Below, piece after piece: positions 8,165 through 16,632 of a stretch of DNA of 64,000 bases (its first letter is position 1; each line of letters opens with the position of its first letter). The notes beneath the pieces are model-generated. The model was not told the DNA's origin and did not search any database. It saw only the letters and a list, made by a program, of their open reading frames with translations. Source of the stretch: Pedobacter sp. SYSU D00535 (GTDB lineage: Bacteria; Bacteroidota; Bacteroidia; Sphingobacteriales; Sphingobacteriaceae); the NCBI RefSeq assembly GCF_017355855.1, contig NZ_JAFEWD010000007.1, positions 155,250-219,249 on the forward strand, given 5' to 3'. The position numbers were made by a program, and so were the translations under genes.

Positions 8165-9976
8165 TTGGAAAGTAAATTGAATATTCAGCAAGGCATACTC
8201 GCGGGTATTATTAACGCATCAGAAGATATTATCATCGTTCAAGATCTTGATGGGTGTATAATATCTTGGAATCGGGCCGCGAGTTTAGCTTTTGGTTATA
8301 GTGAAGATGATGTGTTGGGAAAGAGCGCCAGTCTGATAGTTCCGGAACATTTGCGTGGGGAAGAAAACGAACTTTTGGAACGGGTGAAGCAGGGTGAAAA
8401 AATTGGCCAGTTTGAGACTTTTCGTGCCACTAAGGCAGGAAAGTTGATACACGTGGCAATTGGTTTTTCACCTGTAACCAATCAGCTGGGTGAGATCGTA
8501 GGATTATCGGCAATTGGTCGGGACATACAACGGATCGCAGAAGAAAAGCAGGGGATGTTAGCTGCCATTATCGATTCATCTGATGACGCTATTGTAAGCA
8601 AAAACCTCTTCGGGATAATTACCAGCTGGAATAGAAGCGCCGAGAGACTGTTTGAATATTCTGCTCACGAGATTATTGGCCGGCATGTTCATACGCTTAT
8701 TCCCGAAAAACTTTGGGAAGAAGAAGCAATGATCATCTCGAGAATAAAGAGAGGTGAGAAAGTAGAACATTTTAAAACCCTTCGAGTGGCCAAAAGTGGA
8801 AAACTGCTGCAACTCTCCGTTACCGTTTCGCCGATAAAAAACCGGGCCGGTGAAATTATTGGTGCATCGAAAATAGCACGCGATGTTAGTCAGCACCGCC
8901 TGGCAGAAGAAAAACAGGGAATTCTGGCCGCCATCGTTAGCTCCTCTGATGATGCTATTGTAAGTAAGACGCTCGAAGGAATCATCACCAGTTGGAACTT
9001 TGGAGCTGAAAGACTTTTTGGTTACCACGAATCAGAAATCATAGGGAAATCGATTTACACCATTATCCCTAGAAATCGCCACCATGAAGAACAAGGAATT
9101 ATTAATAAAATAAAAAAGGGCGAAAAAGTTGATCACTTCGAAACTGTACGGGTGGCAAAAGACGGTAGAGAACTTTCCCTTTCTATAACGGTTTCTCCTG
9201 TCAAAAACAGATCGGGTGAGATTATTGGTGCTTCTAAAATTGCCCGGGATATATCTGAGCAGGTTAAGGTGAGAGAAGATAGGGAACTGTATACTAAAAG
9301 ACTCGAGAAACTGAATCACTATAAAGATGAATTTATTGGGATGGCAAGTCACGAGCTTAAAACCCCATTAACCAGTATTAATGCAAATCTTCAACTGCTT
9401 CAGCGAAAACTACAGGAAAGTGCATTCAAAGGCTTTGTAACTAAAACTCTTAGGCATGTAAATAAGCTGACGGCTCTTGTTTCTGAGTTATTGGACGTAA
9501 CAAGAATACAAGAGGGTAAGCTGCAGTTGAATAAGACCTATTTCGACCTCGCTGAGTTGGTAGAGGAATGTGTGGAGAGCATACAGCCGACAACAACGCA
9601 TACAATTCAGTACGAAAGCAAAATTACAGGTGCGGTATTAGCCGACCGTCAGCGCATTGAGCAGGTGATTGTCAATTTGCTTACTAATGCTATTAAATAT
9701 TCCCCACACGGAAAACAGGTGATCGTAAGTACCGAAATGGACGAACACGAGATGTGTGTAAGTATTCAGGATTTTGGAATCGGAATTCCCGCAGATCAGA
9801 CTGCTCAGATTTTCTCCCGTTTCTATCGGGTAGAAGGGCTTGCACCTACCTATTCAGGGCTGGGGATTGGTTTGTACATATCTTCTGAGATTGTACAAAG
9901 GCATAACGGAAAGATTTGGGTCGAAAGCGAAATTGGTAAAGGCTCTACTTTTAAATTGAAGATGCCCTTGAAATGA
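8165..9976 (+). CDS. Soluble histidine kinase with three tandem PAS domains
   Basis: 603 residues without a membrane segment. Three PAS/PAC units (about 8-125, 125-250, 250-370) have clearly duplicated sequence: each carries the pattern ITSWNxxAERLFxY and ends near GEIIGASKIARD. The kinase core follows: H-box MASHELKTPLTSINANL with phospho-acceptor His about 396, N-box VIVNLLTNAIKYSP, G1 IQDFGIGIP, F-box IFSRFYR and G2 YSGLGIGLYISSEI. The start is a TTG at 8165; an in-frame stop lies about 45 bases upstream. No receiver gene is adjacent, so it is an orphan sensor, possibly read with the sigma/anti-sigma pair 101 bases upstream. The ligand of the PAS domains is unknown. Confidence 0.92.
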   Translation: MESKLNIQQGILAGIINASEDIIIVQDLDGCIISWNRAASLAFGYSEDDVLGKSASLIVPEHLRGEENELLERVKQGEKIGQFETFRATKAGKLIHVAIGFSPVTNQLGEIVGLSAIGRDIQRIAEEKQGMLAAIIDSSDDAIVSKNLFGIITSWNRSAERLFEYSAHEIIGRHVHTLIPEKLWEEEAMIISRIKRGEKVEHFKTLRVAKSGKLLQLSVTVSPIKNRAGEIIGASKIARDVSQHRLAEEKQGILAAIVSSSDDAIVSKTLEGIITSWNFGAERLFGYHESEIIGKSIYTIIPRNRHHEEQGIINKIKKGEKVDHFETVRVAKDGRELSLSITVSPVKNRSGEIIGASKIARDISEQVKVREDRELYTKRLEKLNHYKDEFIGMASHELKTPLTSINANLQLLQRKLQESAFKGFVTKTLRHVNKLTALVSELLDVTRIQEGKLQLNKTYFDLAELVEECVESIQPTTTHTIQYESKITGAVLADRQRIEQVIVNLLTNAIKYSPHGKQVIVSTEMDEHEMCVSIQDFGIGIPADQTAQIFSRFYRVEGLAPTYSGLGIGLYISSEIVQRHNGKIWVESEIGKGSTFKLKMPLK

Positions 9977-10003
9977 AAAAGCGCCTCTAGGGACGCTTTT
10001 TTG
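9976..10003. terminator. Bidirectional terminator between convergent genes
   Basis: A run of A, then GCG, and about 10 bases later CGC followed by six T form an imperfect hairpin with A- and T-tracts on both flanks. It ends the histidine kinase transcript and overlaps the last codons of the convergent small membrane protein gene. Confidence 0.6.
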
Positions 10004-10178
10004 CTGTTGTTCTAACTTCTTTTATAAGCCGGTATTTTAAATACACTACCAGGGCCAGGCCGAACAGGCTCGCTATCGCCAGCGGATACTGTTCTCCCTT
10101 AAACCCGTAAAATACAGCCAGTCCGAGGATCAGGATGCCAATGTTGTATAATACATTTAGCAGAACATTCTTTATCAT
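9987..10178 (-). CDS. Small two-helix membrane protein
   Basis: 63 residues with two hydrophobic segments (about 8-26 and 31-46) and a basic C-terminus ending KKRP. It starts with ATG at 10178, two bases after the rhodanese stop, so the pair is cotranscribed. I do not recognise a function; short proteins of this type are common in Sphingobacteriaceae. Its 3' end lies inside the terminator stem. Confidence 0.65.
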   Translation of the reverse strand: MIKNVLLNVLYNIGILILGLAVFYGFKGEQYPLAIASLFGLALVVYLKYRLIKEVRTTAKKRP

Positions 10179-10180
10179 GT

Positions 10181-10498
10181 CTAATAAACCGGCATAGATG
10201 GATCGAACTTCTCTTTCCAGGCTAAAATGCCACCTTCCAGATTATACAGGTTGTCGTAACCTAGCTGCTGCTCCAGTTGCATAATGGCAGCTGCGCTTCG
10301 CTTCCCACTACGGCATTGTACAATTACAGGCTTGTCAGTAGCGATCTTATCCGACTCAATTAACACTCCTGCCAAAGGGATATTTTCACCACCAAGATTG
10401 GATACTTCATACTCAAACGGCTCACGAACGTCAATTAATTGAAATTCTTCACCGTTATCTATTTTTTGCTTCAATTCTTCAACTGTTATTTCTTTCAT
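10181..10498 (-). CDS. Rhodanese-like domain protein
   Basis: Single-domain rhodanese of about 105 residues. It has the family motifs QLIDVREPFEYE and the active-site loop VQCRSGKRSAAA, whose Cys would carry a persulfide in sulfur transfer, and ends in LEGGILAWKE. I chose the ATG at 10498 (MKEITVEELKQKI); the frame extends 16 codons further to a TTG that adds no domain. It is followed at once by a small membrane protein gene, but the sequence gives no specific acceptor. Confidence 0.9.
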   Translation of the reverse strand: MKEITVEELKQKIDNGEEFQLIDVREPFEYEVSNLGGENIPLAGVLIESDKIATDKPVIVQCRSGKRSAAAIMQLEQQLGYDNLYNLEGGILAWKEKFDPSMPVY

Positions 10499-10639
10499 TT
10501 CTGATGAATTTGATATCTCAAAGATAGTGTTAATACAATATGCCAAAGCAGCGTTGTCTCAGCAAAAAAATATTTTACTTTAAGCTGTAACAACAAGGCC
10601 TCCTGGCCGTTTTATAAATTATTATTCGCTAGGGAATTA

Positions 10640-11758
10640 ATGAAAAAAATTACAAATTTCTTCTGGTTTTGTTCAGGAGCCCATGTTGACACATTAAAAC
10701 GTTTTCCCACAGAGCATAATAAATACGTTGGTATAGGAGCCACCATATTTTTTACCGCCTTGTTTGCAGCACTTTCCGGCGGTTATGCAATGTATTTCGT
10801 GTTCTCCGGAAGTCCGGCTGCAATTATTTGGGCTTTTATTTTCGGTCTGCTTTGGGGCCTCGCGATTTTCAATATGGATCGTTATATTGTAGCCAGCATT
10901 AGCAAAAGCGGTTCTTCCAACCGGCAGATATTACAGGCAACTCCGCGGATTTTGCTAGCGATAATGATAGGAATTGTAATTTCAAGACCACTAGAGTTAA
11001 AGATTTTCGATAAAGAGATACGGCAAAAGCTCAAGACAAGCTATCTGAACGGCCAGCGCTCAAAAATTGATACCCTGAACCGCACTTTTGCCAGTAAATA
11101 CGGCGCTGAATTAGCTAAGATAGAGGACCTAAAAGCAGAACGGGATTCGCTGCAACAGGATATTAACCGATCAAGGTATTTGCTGAATCAGGAGATTTTT
11201 GGCGATAAGACGAATCAGACTTCTGGCCAGGTGGGATATGGGACTTACGCTAAGCAGAAGGAGGCTGTTTTGAATCAAAAGGTTGAGCGTCTGGAGGCGG
11301 TTCGCGGTGAGATGGCAAAGATGGAAGATTTCCTGAACCGGCGTAAAGATCTGGACGGTTTAGCGAGCGAGCGGATGTTTAACAGCCAGCAGTTGGACAG
11401 TTTGGCGAACGTGGCGGGATTCGCAGACCGCAACTGGGCATTAGGCCAGCTAAGTTTCAATGCTGATGGCAGCCGCGACCTGGGAACTTATTTGGCAATA
11501 ACTTTTATAGGCCTGCTTTTTATCCTGTTTGAGTGTTTGCCCGTGTTTGTCAAACTTATGAGCCCGAAGGGACCGTACGATTATGCACTTCAAAATGTAG
11601 AAGAATCGGCCGTTTACGGGTCATACAAGCATAAAGACTACGACATAGCAGTTACTGACGGGGTTCAGGATACGAGAATTGAAACAGAAATTGATAAACA
11701 AAAACGAATAATAAAGGGGCGGTCGGCACGTGAGCTTGAAAATTATTCATGGGAATAA
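10640..11758 (+). CDS. DUF4407 membrane protein
   Basis: 372 residues matching the DUF4407 pattern: a conserved N-terminus (NFFWFCSGAHVDTLKRFPTE), two close membrane helices near 30-80 ending in NMDRYIVASI, another near 105-120 and a final one near 283-303 (ITFIGLLFILFECLPVFVKL). A long periplasmic or cytoplasmic coiled-coil segment (about 150-250) lies between the third and fourth helices. The cytoplasmic tail is charged. Function is not established for the family. An M28 peptidase lipoprotein starts 13 bases downstream and is likely cotranscribed. Confidence 0.82.
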   Translation: MKKITNFFWFCSGAHVDTLKRFPTEHNKYVGIGATIFFTALFAALSGGYAMYFVFSGSPAAIIWAFIFGLLWGLAIFNMDRYIVASISKSGSSNRQILQATPRILLAIMIGIVISRPLELKIFDKEIRQKLKTSYLNGQRSKIDTLNRTFASKYGAELAKIEDLKAERDSLQQDINRSRYLLNQEIFGDKTNQTSGQVGYGTYAKQKEAVLNQKVERLEAVRGEMAKMEDFLNRRKDLDGLASERMFNSQQLDSLANVAGFADRNWALGQLSFNADGSRDLGTYLAITFIGLLFILFECLPVFVKLMSPKGPYDYALQNVEESAVYGSYKHKDYDIAVTDGVQDTRIETEIDKQKRIIKGRSARELENYSWE

Positions 11759-11771
11759 TCACTGGCAATTA

Positions 11772-13073
11772 ATGAGAAACGCTTTTTTTACCCTTGTGGT
11801 GGCAACGCTGCTCGGTTCATGTGCAATCAAAAAATCAGAACAGGTGTTCGTCCGGCAAGATGATGTTGAACGGCTCATTCGAACATTATCATCAGATGAA
11901 ATGCAGGGACGGGAAGTTTTCAGTCCAGGCATTGAAAAAGCAGCTCAATTTATAGAGTCGGAGTTTAAATCGATCGGATTGCAGCCGCTGCCCGGATTGA
12001 AGAGCTACCGTCAGGAAATCATAGTGCGAACAGCGAGGCCCTTGGCAACCGATGTAACTGTTGCTGGTGAAGTTATTTCAGCCCAGCATGCCCTCGTGAT
12101 AAGTGACGAAAGTTCAGTGAACTGGTCTGAGAAAGACAATATTCCCGTTCATTACGTTAAAGCAGGGGAGTCGTTCGCGAGCCGCTATCGGGCTATCACT
12201 GCATTGAATAAACCGGCGGTAGTTTTTGTTGATGAGTCCTTTTTTGACGCATTCAAACGGCTGCGAGATCACCACATGCGAGACCGTGTATTTGATCCTT
12301 CTGATCAACGGCCGTCTACTGTTTATATTTTAACAGATAACGATTCTCCGGCAACCTTTAGCGTTAGTTTTCGAAATCAGATCGAGTCCTCTTCGATGTC
12401 CAATATCGTCGGAGTCCTTCCGGGGAAATCAAGAGAAAAGGAAATGGTAATTTTTTCCGGGCATTATGATCACATCGGTGTGATTGATCCAGTAGCTGGT
12501 GATTCAATTGCCAATGGTGCAGATGATGACGCCTCTGGAGTGACCGCAGTAATTTCCCTGGCAAAGCATTTTAAACAACAGGACGATCAGGAGCGGACGC
12601 TTGTTTTTGTCGCTTTTACGGCTGAGGAAGTTGGATTAGTGGGTTCAAAATATTTTTCGGAGAAACTTACGCCGGAAGACGTGGCGGCTATGTTCAATAT
12701 TGAAATGATCGGGAAGCAATCTATGTTTGGTAAAAATACTGCTTTTATTACCGGGTTTGAACGTTCGGACTTTGGCAAAATCCTGCAAAAGAACCTGGAA
12801 GCTACAGACTTTAAATTCCACCCGGATCCTTACCCGCAGCAACAGTTGTTTTATCGAAGCGATAATGCAACCCTGGCGTCTTTAGGAGTGCCGGCACACA
12901 CTATCTCCACCGTTCAGATCGATAAGGATGAATATTACCACACGGTTGATGATGAGCTTTCAACTCTCGACATTAGCAATATTCAGGCAACCATCAAAGC
13001 CATCGCACTAAGTGCAAGAACGATAGTGAATGGCAGCGATACACCCACCCGAATACCTCCTGTTAAAAACTAG
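11772..13073 (+). CDS. M28 family metallopeptidase, predicted lipoprotein
   Basis: About 433 residues. I chose the ATG at 11772, which gives a clean lipoprotein signal (MRNAFFTLVVATLLGSC); a GTG at 11730 would overlap the upstream gene and spoil the signal. The peptidase core shows the M28 zinc ligands and catalytic residues in order: SGHYDHIGV, NGADDDASGV, FTAEEVGLVGS, FNIEMIG and YHTVDDE. Such enzymes are aminopeptidases or carboxypeptidases that act outside the cytoplasm. A protease-associated-like insert lies around residues 100-215. The 3' end overlaps the convergent GNAT gene by 11 bases. Confidence 0.9.
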   Translation: MRNAFFTLVVATLLGSCAIKKSEQVFVRQDDVERLIRTLSSDEMQGREVFSPGIEKAAQFIESEFKSIGLQPLPGLKSYRQEIIVRTARPLATDVTVAGEVISAQHALVISDESSVNWSEKDNIPVHYVKAGESFASRYRAITALNKPAVVFVDESFFDAFKRLRDHHMRDRVFDPSDQRPSTVYILTDNDSPATFSVSFRNQIESSSMSNIVGVLPGKSREKEMVIFSGHYDHIGVIDPVAGDSIANGADDDASGVTAVISLAKHFKQQDDQERTLVFVAFTAEEVGLVGSKYFSEKLTPEDVAAMFNIEMIGKQSMFGKNTAFITGFERSDFGKILQKNLEATDFKFHPDPYPQQQLFYRSDNATLASLGVPAHTISTVQIDKDEYYHTVDDELSTLDISNIQATIKAIALSARTIVNGSDTPTRIPPVKN

Positions 13074-13566
13074 ATCCGCTTGGAGGAATTGTGTATTCCA
13101 GGACATAGTCGTTGAGGGTAAATTGGTAGTAGGGGATGTCTACTTCTTCTTTTATTTGAAATCCCTTTTTTAGGTAAAATTGAAGAGCCGGATTGTTGCG
13201 GTTAACATTCAGCTCAAGAGAAGATCCTTCAATTTTCTTAGTTTCTTCCAGAATATATCTGATGAGCGCTGACCCCACGCCTTTTCCCTGCTGGGCAGGA
13301 GAAATATAAAGTTTATGAATTTTAGTGGCCGATCCTTCAGTTGCAGGGCTGTATCCAGCAAAGCCAAGCGGCTCAGTTTTTTCTGCAACAATAAACTGAA
13401 TCCCACCTGTCATTTGATTTTGCAGTGCTTCAGATGAATACATGTCGTGGAGCATGAATTCAATCTGCTCGGCCGACAAAATTTCCGCATATGTCGCCCA
13501 CCATATCTGGTGTGCAAGATGATGGATTGAGGGAATATCACCTATGGAAGCGAGACGAATTAGCAT
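13063..13566 (-). CDS. GNAT family N-acetyltransferase
   Basis: 167 residues with the GNAT fold: an N-terminal motif (IRLASIGDIPSIHHLAHQIW), the acetyl-CoA-binding motif A (KLYISPAQQGKGVGSALIRYIL) with the QxxGxG loop, and motif B (LNVNRNNPALQFYLKKGF). The acceptor substrate is not predictable. Its start codon directly abuts the stop of the next upstream gene at 13567, so the two are coupled. Confidence 0.9.
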   Translation of the reverse strand: MLIRLASIGDIPSIHHLAHQIWWATYAEILSAEQIEFMLHDMYSSEALQNQMTGGIQFIVAEKTEPLGFAGYSPATEGSATKIHKLYISPAQQGKGVGSALIRYILEETKKIEGSSLELNVNRNNPALQFYLKKGFQIKEEVDIPYYQFTLNDYVLEYTIPPSGSSF

Positions 13567-14133
13567 TTATAAACTCTCTGAGATAAATGTGAATTCATTA
13601 TCGAAAGTAAGCGTATAAAAGCCGTCTTTTTCAGTCTCAAAGACGCCATCGCTAATTTTTCTTAACCCTGTTGTTTGCAAGTTTTGCGCCTCCCGAAGGA
13701 CTTCCAGCCGTTCTGCTGCCGCTTGCCATTTGCTAAAACCAGAGGCCACCGGGAAAACTTTTTTCTCTGGCGTTAGGACAACGAGATTAATCCGACCTAC
13801 AAACAATAGATAATCTTTCGGTGTGAATTCAGAAGTAATGATGTTTACAGCTGGATACTGCTCACCTACTAAAAATTTCAGCGCATCCTGTAAGGGAGCG
13901 TCTACGGTATGGATTACCAGGGTATTGTCCTGTAGATCCGGGCTTAGTTCTTTGCTAATGATAGCATCTACTTTTATGCCCAAGGAGTCTACGTTTTCGT
14001 ACACTTTTTCGTCGACGACCACGGTGGGGCTCCACTCGAGCAACTGTCCCAGATTTTCATAGTTGAATCCCTCAAGATCCATGATCAGAAGTGCCGGTTC
14101 CTGTTTTTCGCGAACTATATGATGAGACGACAT
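13567..14133 (-). CDS. Thiamine pyrophosphokinase-like protein lacking catalytic motifs
   Basis: 188 residues. The opening (MSSHHIVREKQEPALLI, then LGQLLEWSPTVVV and LGIKVDAII) follows the layout of Sphingobacteriaceae proteins annotated as thiamine pyrophosphokinase, as I recall them. Where an active enzyme has LDGA, GDFDS, a TDxxKAL segment and RxDH, this protein reads VDEK, ISKELS, PLQDALKFL and TPKDY. The C-terminal beta region is kept (about 120-188). It is therefore probably a non-catalytic paralogue that might still bind thiamine or a nucleotide. The nearby ThiE-like gene supports a thiamine link. Homology to TPK is inferred by eye and is not certain. Confidence 0.5.
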   Translation of the reverse strand: MSSHHIVREKQEPALLIMDLEGFNYENLGQLLEWSPTVVVDEKVYENVDSLGIKVDAIISKELSPDLQDNTLVIHTVDAPLQDALKFLVGEQYPAVNIITSEFTPKDYLLFVGRINLVVLTPEKKVFPVASGFSKWQAAAERLEVLREAQNLQTTGLRKISDGVFETEKDGFYTLTFDNEFTFISESL

Positions 14134-14144
14134 ACGACAAATTT

Positions 14145-14187
14145 AAGTGTTAAAACAACGTAACTTTAACGAACAAGTTTAACACTT
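14145..14187 (-). terminator. Possible hairpin after the ThiE-like gene
   Basis: Inverted repeat AAGTGTTAAA / TTTAACACTT separated by about 22 bases in the gap between the ThiE-like and TPK-like genes. Only a weak T-run follows on the minus strand, so termination is uncertain. Confidence 0.3.
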
Positions 14188-14213
14188 CTTGCGGACAGTT
14201 GAGAAACTCGTTA

Positions 14214-14858
14214 TTAGCGAAGCTCGACAGTCTTGTGGTATAGCTCCTTTAAAGCCCTGGTCGGATGGTCCGCTCCGTTTACTGCAGCCGAAACGGCTAC
14301 ACCGTAGACTCCGGCTGCTATCAATTCGTCCATTACATCAGCAGTAACGCCGCCTACGGCAAGCAACGGAATCTCAATTTTCTCCTCAGCCATCCTCAAG
14401 GCGATATTACGATAACCCTCTATTCCTAATAAAGGATAGTTGTTGGGCTTGGTCTGAGTAGTGGCCAAGGGACCACAACCAATATAATCTACCGCCTGGC
14501 TTTCTGCAATTCGTTGTATGTCTTCGAAGGTGTTAGCAGAAGCTCCAAGGGTTTTGTCGGGGCCAATTGTGGCCCTCACCGCCTTAAAGTCAGCCTGCAT
14601 ATCTTCAATGTGTACCCCCTGGATATCCGCCTTGTCCAACAGATGAACATGATCAGTTACGATAAGTGTCGCTCCCCAATCGTCACAGATTGCTGCTATA
14701 GCATGCAGGTCGGCTAGAAGTTCCTCATCAGATTTTGTAAGGCATCTGTACTGAACCCAGTTAGCCCCAGCCTCGCAGGCTATCTGAACCTGTTCGATAT
14801 GGGTTCTCTGGGGTAGATCCTGCGTGAGGTAATGAAAGCGGGATATATATTTTTTCAC
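14214..14858 (-). CDS. Thiamine phosphate synthase (ThiE/TenI) family protein, divergent
   Basis: About 214 residues of TIM-barrel ThiE/TenI type. The family signatures DYIGCGPLATTQTKPN and LLAVGGVTADVMDEL are intact, as is GVYGVAVSAAV. Several substrate-binding positions differ from classical ThiE: QYRCL in place of QLRxK, TDH in place of NDR, HIEDMQ in place of HxGQxD, and GASANT in place of GxSxHT. It may thus be a TenI-like or repurposed member. I favour the GTG at 14858 (MKKYISRF), one base after the phosphatase stop, over a TTG at 14867. It lies between the PafA-type phosphatase and the TPK-like gene. Confidence 0.75.
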   Translation of the reverse strand: MKKYISRFHYLTQDLPQRTHIEQVQIACEAGANWVQYRCLTKSDEELLADLHAIAAICDDWGATLIVTDHVHLLDKADIQGVHIEDMQADFKAVRATIGPDKTLGASANTFEDIQRIAESQAVDYIGCGPLATTQTKPNNYPLLGIEGYRNIALRMAEEKIEIPLLAVGGVTADVMDELIAAGVYGVAVSAAVNGADHPTRALKELYHKTVELR

Positions 14859-14859
14859 G

Positions 14860-16494
14860 TTACTCAAGAACTTCTGTTATAGGTTGTCCAATGTTGCCGT
14901 TTGGCTCCTGAATGTGAAGCAGGGCAGAAAGAGTAGAAGCGATGTCGGACATTTTAACCGGTCTGTTAGTACTGCCGGGTTTAATTCCCCAGCCCATAAA
15001 AACAAGTGGAATGTGAGCATCGTAGGGATTCCAGGTTCCATGTGTGGTACCCGTAGTGCCGTAGCCCTGGAACCAGGCGGGGTTTAGCATTATTTGAATA
15101 TCACCGCTTCTTTTAGGATTGTAGCCGCTTCCGATCCGTTCTTTCAGAATTTCAGGTAAAGTGCTTGCTGAAAGTTCTTTCATTGGTATAGCGAAAGCTA
15201 CGGCATCTAGTTTGGAGAGGAAATTGGTGCTCTCCTTAATGATCTCATCCTTATTTAACTTATTGTGTTCAATCAGACGGTTGTTGAAATGTATCTGGTA
15301 GTTGAAATTGGCAAGCACCAGATCAGCCGCACCAAACTTGTCTTTCAGCTTCGAATTGAGGTCCTTTTTTACCTGATCGCCGTCCCAGTAGCCTGCTGGC
15401 ATTTTGCGATCCTTCAAATAGGTGGGGTTATGAGCTGCCCCATGATCTGCCGAAAGGAAAACCACATACTGCCCTTTACCCACTTCAGTATCCAGGTAAT
15501 TGAAGAAGCCCTCCAGGTCCTTGTCCAAACGTAAATAGGTATCTTCCACTTCGATGGAATTTGGCCCGAACTGGTGTCCGATGTAGTCGGTAGAAGAGAA
15601 GCTGACTGCAAGCAAATCGGTCGCCTCATCTTTTCCTAAAGCCTCGCTGCGGATGGCGGCTTTTGCAAAATCCACGGTCAACGTATTGGCGAAAGGGGTA
15701 TAGCGGATTACTCCGAGGCCTTTCCCGCCCGTCAGCGTATGTGGAAACGAAGTGCTTGTTTCTCCTTGAAATTTCCCCTCGTAGTGATTATTGTCTGCGG
15801 TGCTTTGCACATACGTTGTGACCGGATAGAGTGTGTTCCAGCCTTGGCGGATATACTTTTCTACCTGCTTCTGGTTGTTGAACTGCTGTACCCATTGTGG
15901 CAGTTGATTCATATAGTAGGTACTGCTGATCCAGCCTCCCGTAGCGTCGTCAAACCAGTAGGCTGCATCCGCCGAATGTCCTGCAGGAAGAATTCCTCCC
16001 CGGTCTTTTAGCGCAATTCCCAATACCTTCGATTTGAAGTTAGTTGCAAGTTTCAATTCATCACCAACCGTACTTGAAAGCAGGTTTCTTGGCGACATTT
16101 CACCCGCAGTTGAAGTGCTTCCAACTGTTCGTGACAGATAATCTTCCGTGCAATACACCCGCTTTCCCGTTTCCTGATTGTACCAGTCGTTACCAGCAAT
16201 GCCGTTTATCGCCGGAACGCTTCCCGTATAAATGCTTGCATGGCCGCAGGCGGTGAAAGTTGGGATATAGGGTATGTTCGCGTTTTCGCAGGTAAAGCCC
16301 TGTTTTAACAGGCGTTTGAAACCGCCATCGCCATAGCGATCATTGTAGCGGTATAAAAAATCCCAGCGCATCTGATCTACCACAATACCTACCACAAGCT
16401 TGGGTCTGGGAAGGGTAGACTGAGGCTTTTGCTGCGCAATGACAGCAGAAGTAAAAAACAAAGAAATGATGATTGATGTGTTAAAAAGTCTCAT
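14860..16494 (-). CDS. PafA-type alkaline phosphatase / alkaline phosphatase superfamily protein
   Basis: About 544 residues with a Sec signal peptide (MRLFNTSIIISLFFTSAVIA). The mature protein begins with LVVGIVVDQMRWDFLYRY, whose first Asp is a metal ligand. The nucleophile motif PTFTACGHASIYTG lies near residues 78-91, followed by SSTDYIGHQFGP and SADHGAAHNP, which carry further zinc ligands, and a late TTGTTHG with a metal His. This matches the Flavobacterium/Elizabethkingia PafA phosphomonoesterase. It should release phosphate from organic esters in the periplasm. The ATG at 16494 fits the signal peptide better than a TTG 24 bases upstream. Confidence 0.92.
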   Translation of the reverse strand: MRLFNTSIIISLFFTSAVIAQQKPQSTLPRPKLVVGIVVDQMRWDFLYRYNDRYGDGGFKRLLKQGFTCENANIPYIPTFTACGHASIYTGSVPAINGIAGNDWYNQETGKRVYCTEDYLSRTVGSTSTAGEMSPRNLLSSTVGDELKLATNFKSKVLGIALKDRGGILPAGHSADAAYWFDDATGGWISSTYYMNQLPQWVQQFNNQKQVEKYIRQGWNTLYPVTTYVQSTADNNHYEGKFQGETSTSFPHTLTGGKGLGVIRYTPFANTLTVDFAKAAIRSEALGKDEATDLLAVSFSSTDYIGHQFGPNSIEVEDTYLRLDKDLEGFFNYLDTEVGKGQYVVFLSADHGAAHNPTYLKDRKMPAGYWDGDQVKKDLNSKLKDKFGAADLVLANFNYQIHFNNRLIEHNKLNKDEIIKESTNFLSKLDAVAFAIPMKELSASTLPEILKERIGSGYNPKRSGDIQIMLNPAWFQGYGTTGTTHGTWNPYDAHIPLVFMGWGIKPGSTNRPVKMSDIASTLSALLHIQEPNGNIGQPITEVLE

Positions 16495-16632
16495 TAGGAA
16501 TCTAAAGCAATGGCGCAAAGTTCAGGATTGTAATTTAAAACTTGTGTTAAATTTGATGCTCGTGTTCCATTTGTTAGCTAAATTGACGTAATTTATACAG
16601 TTATTGTTTTAATCAGTACGGCTTTTCAATCG

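Noticed and set aside
9032..9352. Minus-strand frames inside the triple-PAS kinase
   Set aside because: They arise from the repeated PAS coding sequence; the kinase motifs on the plus strand are continuous and convincing.
10580..10610. GGCC-TCCT-GGCC mini-hairpin between the rhodanese and DUF4407 genes
   Set aside because: The stem is only four base pairs and lies between divergent genes, where a terminator is not expected.
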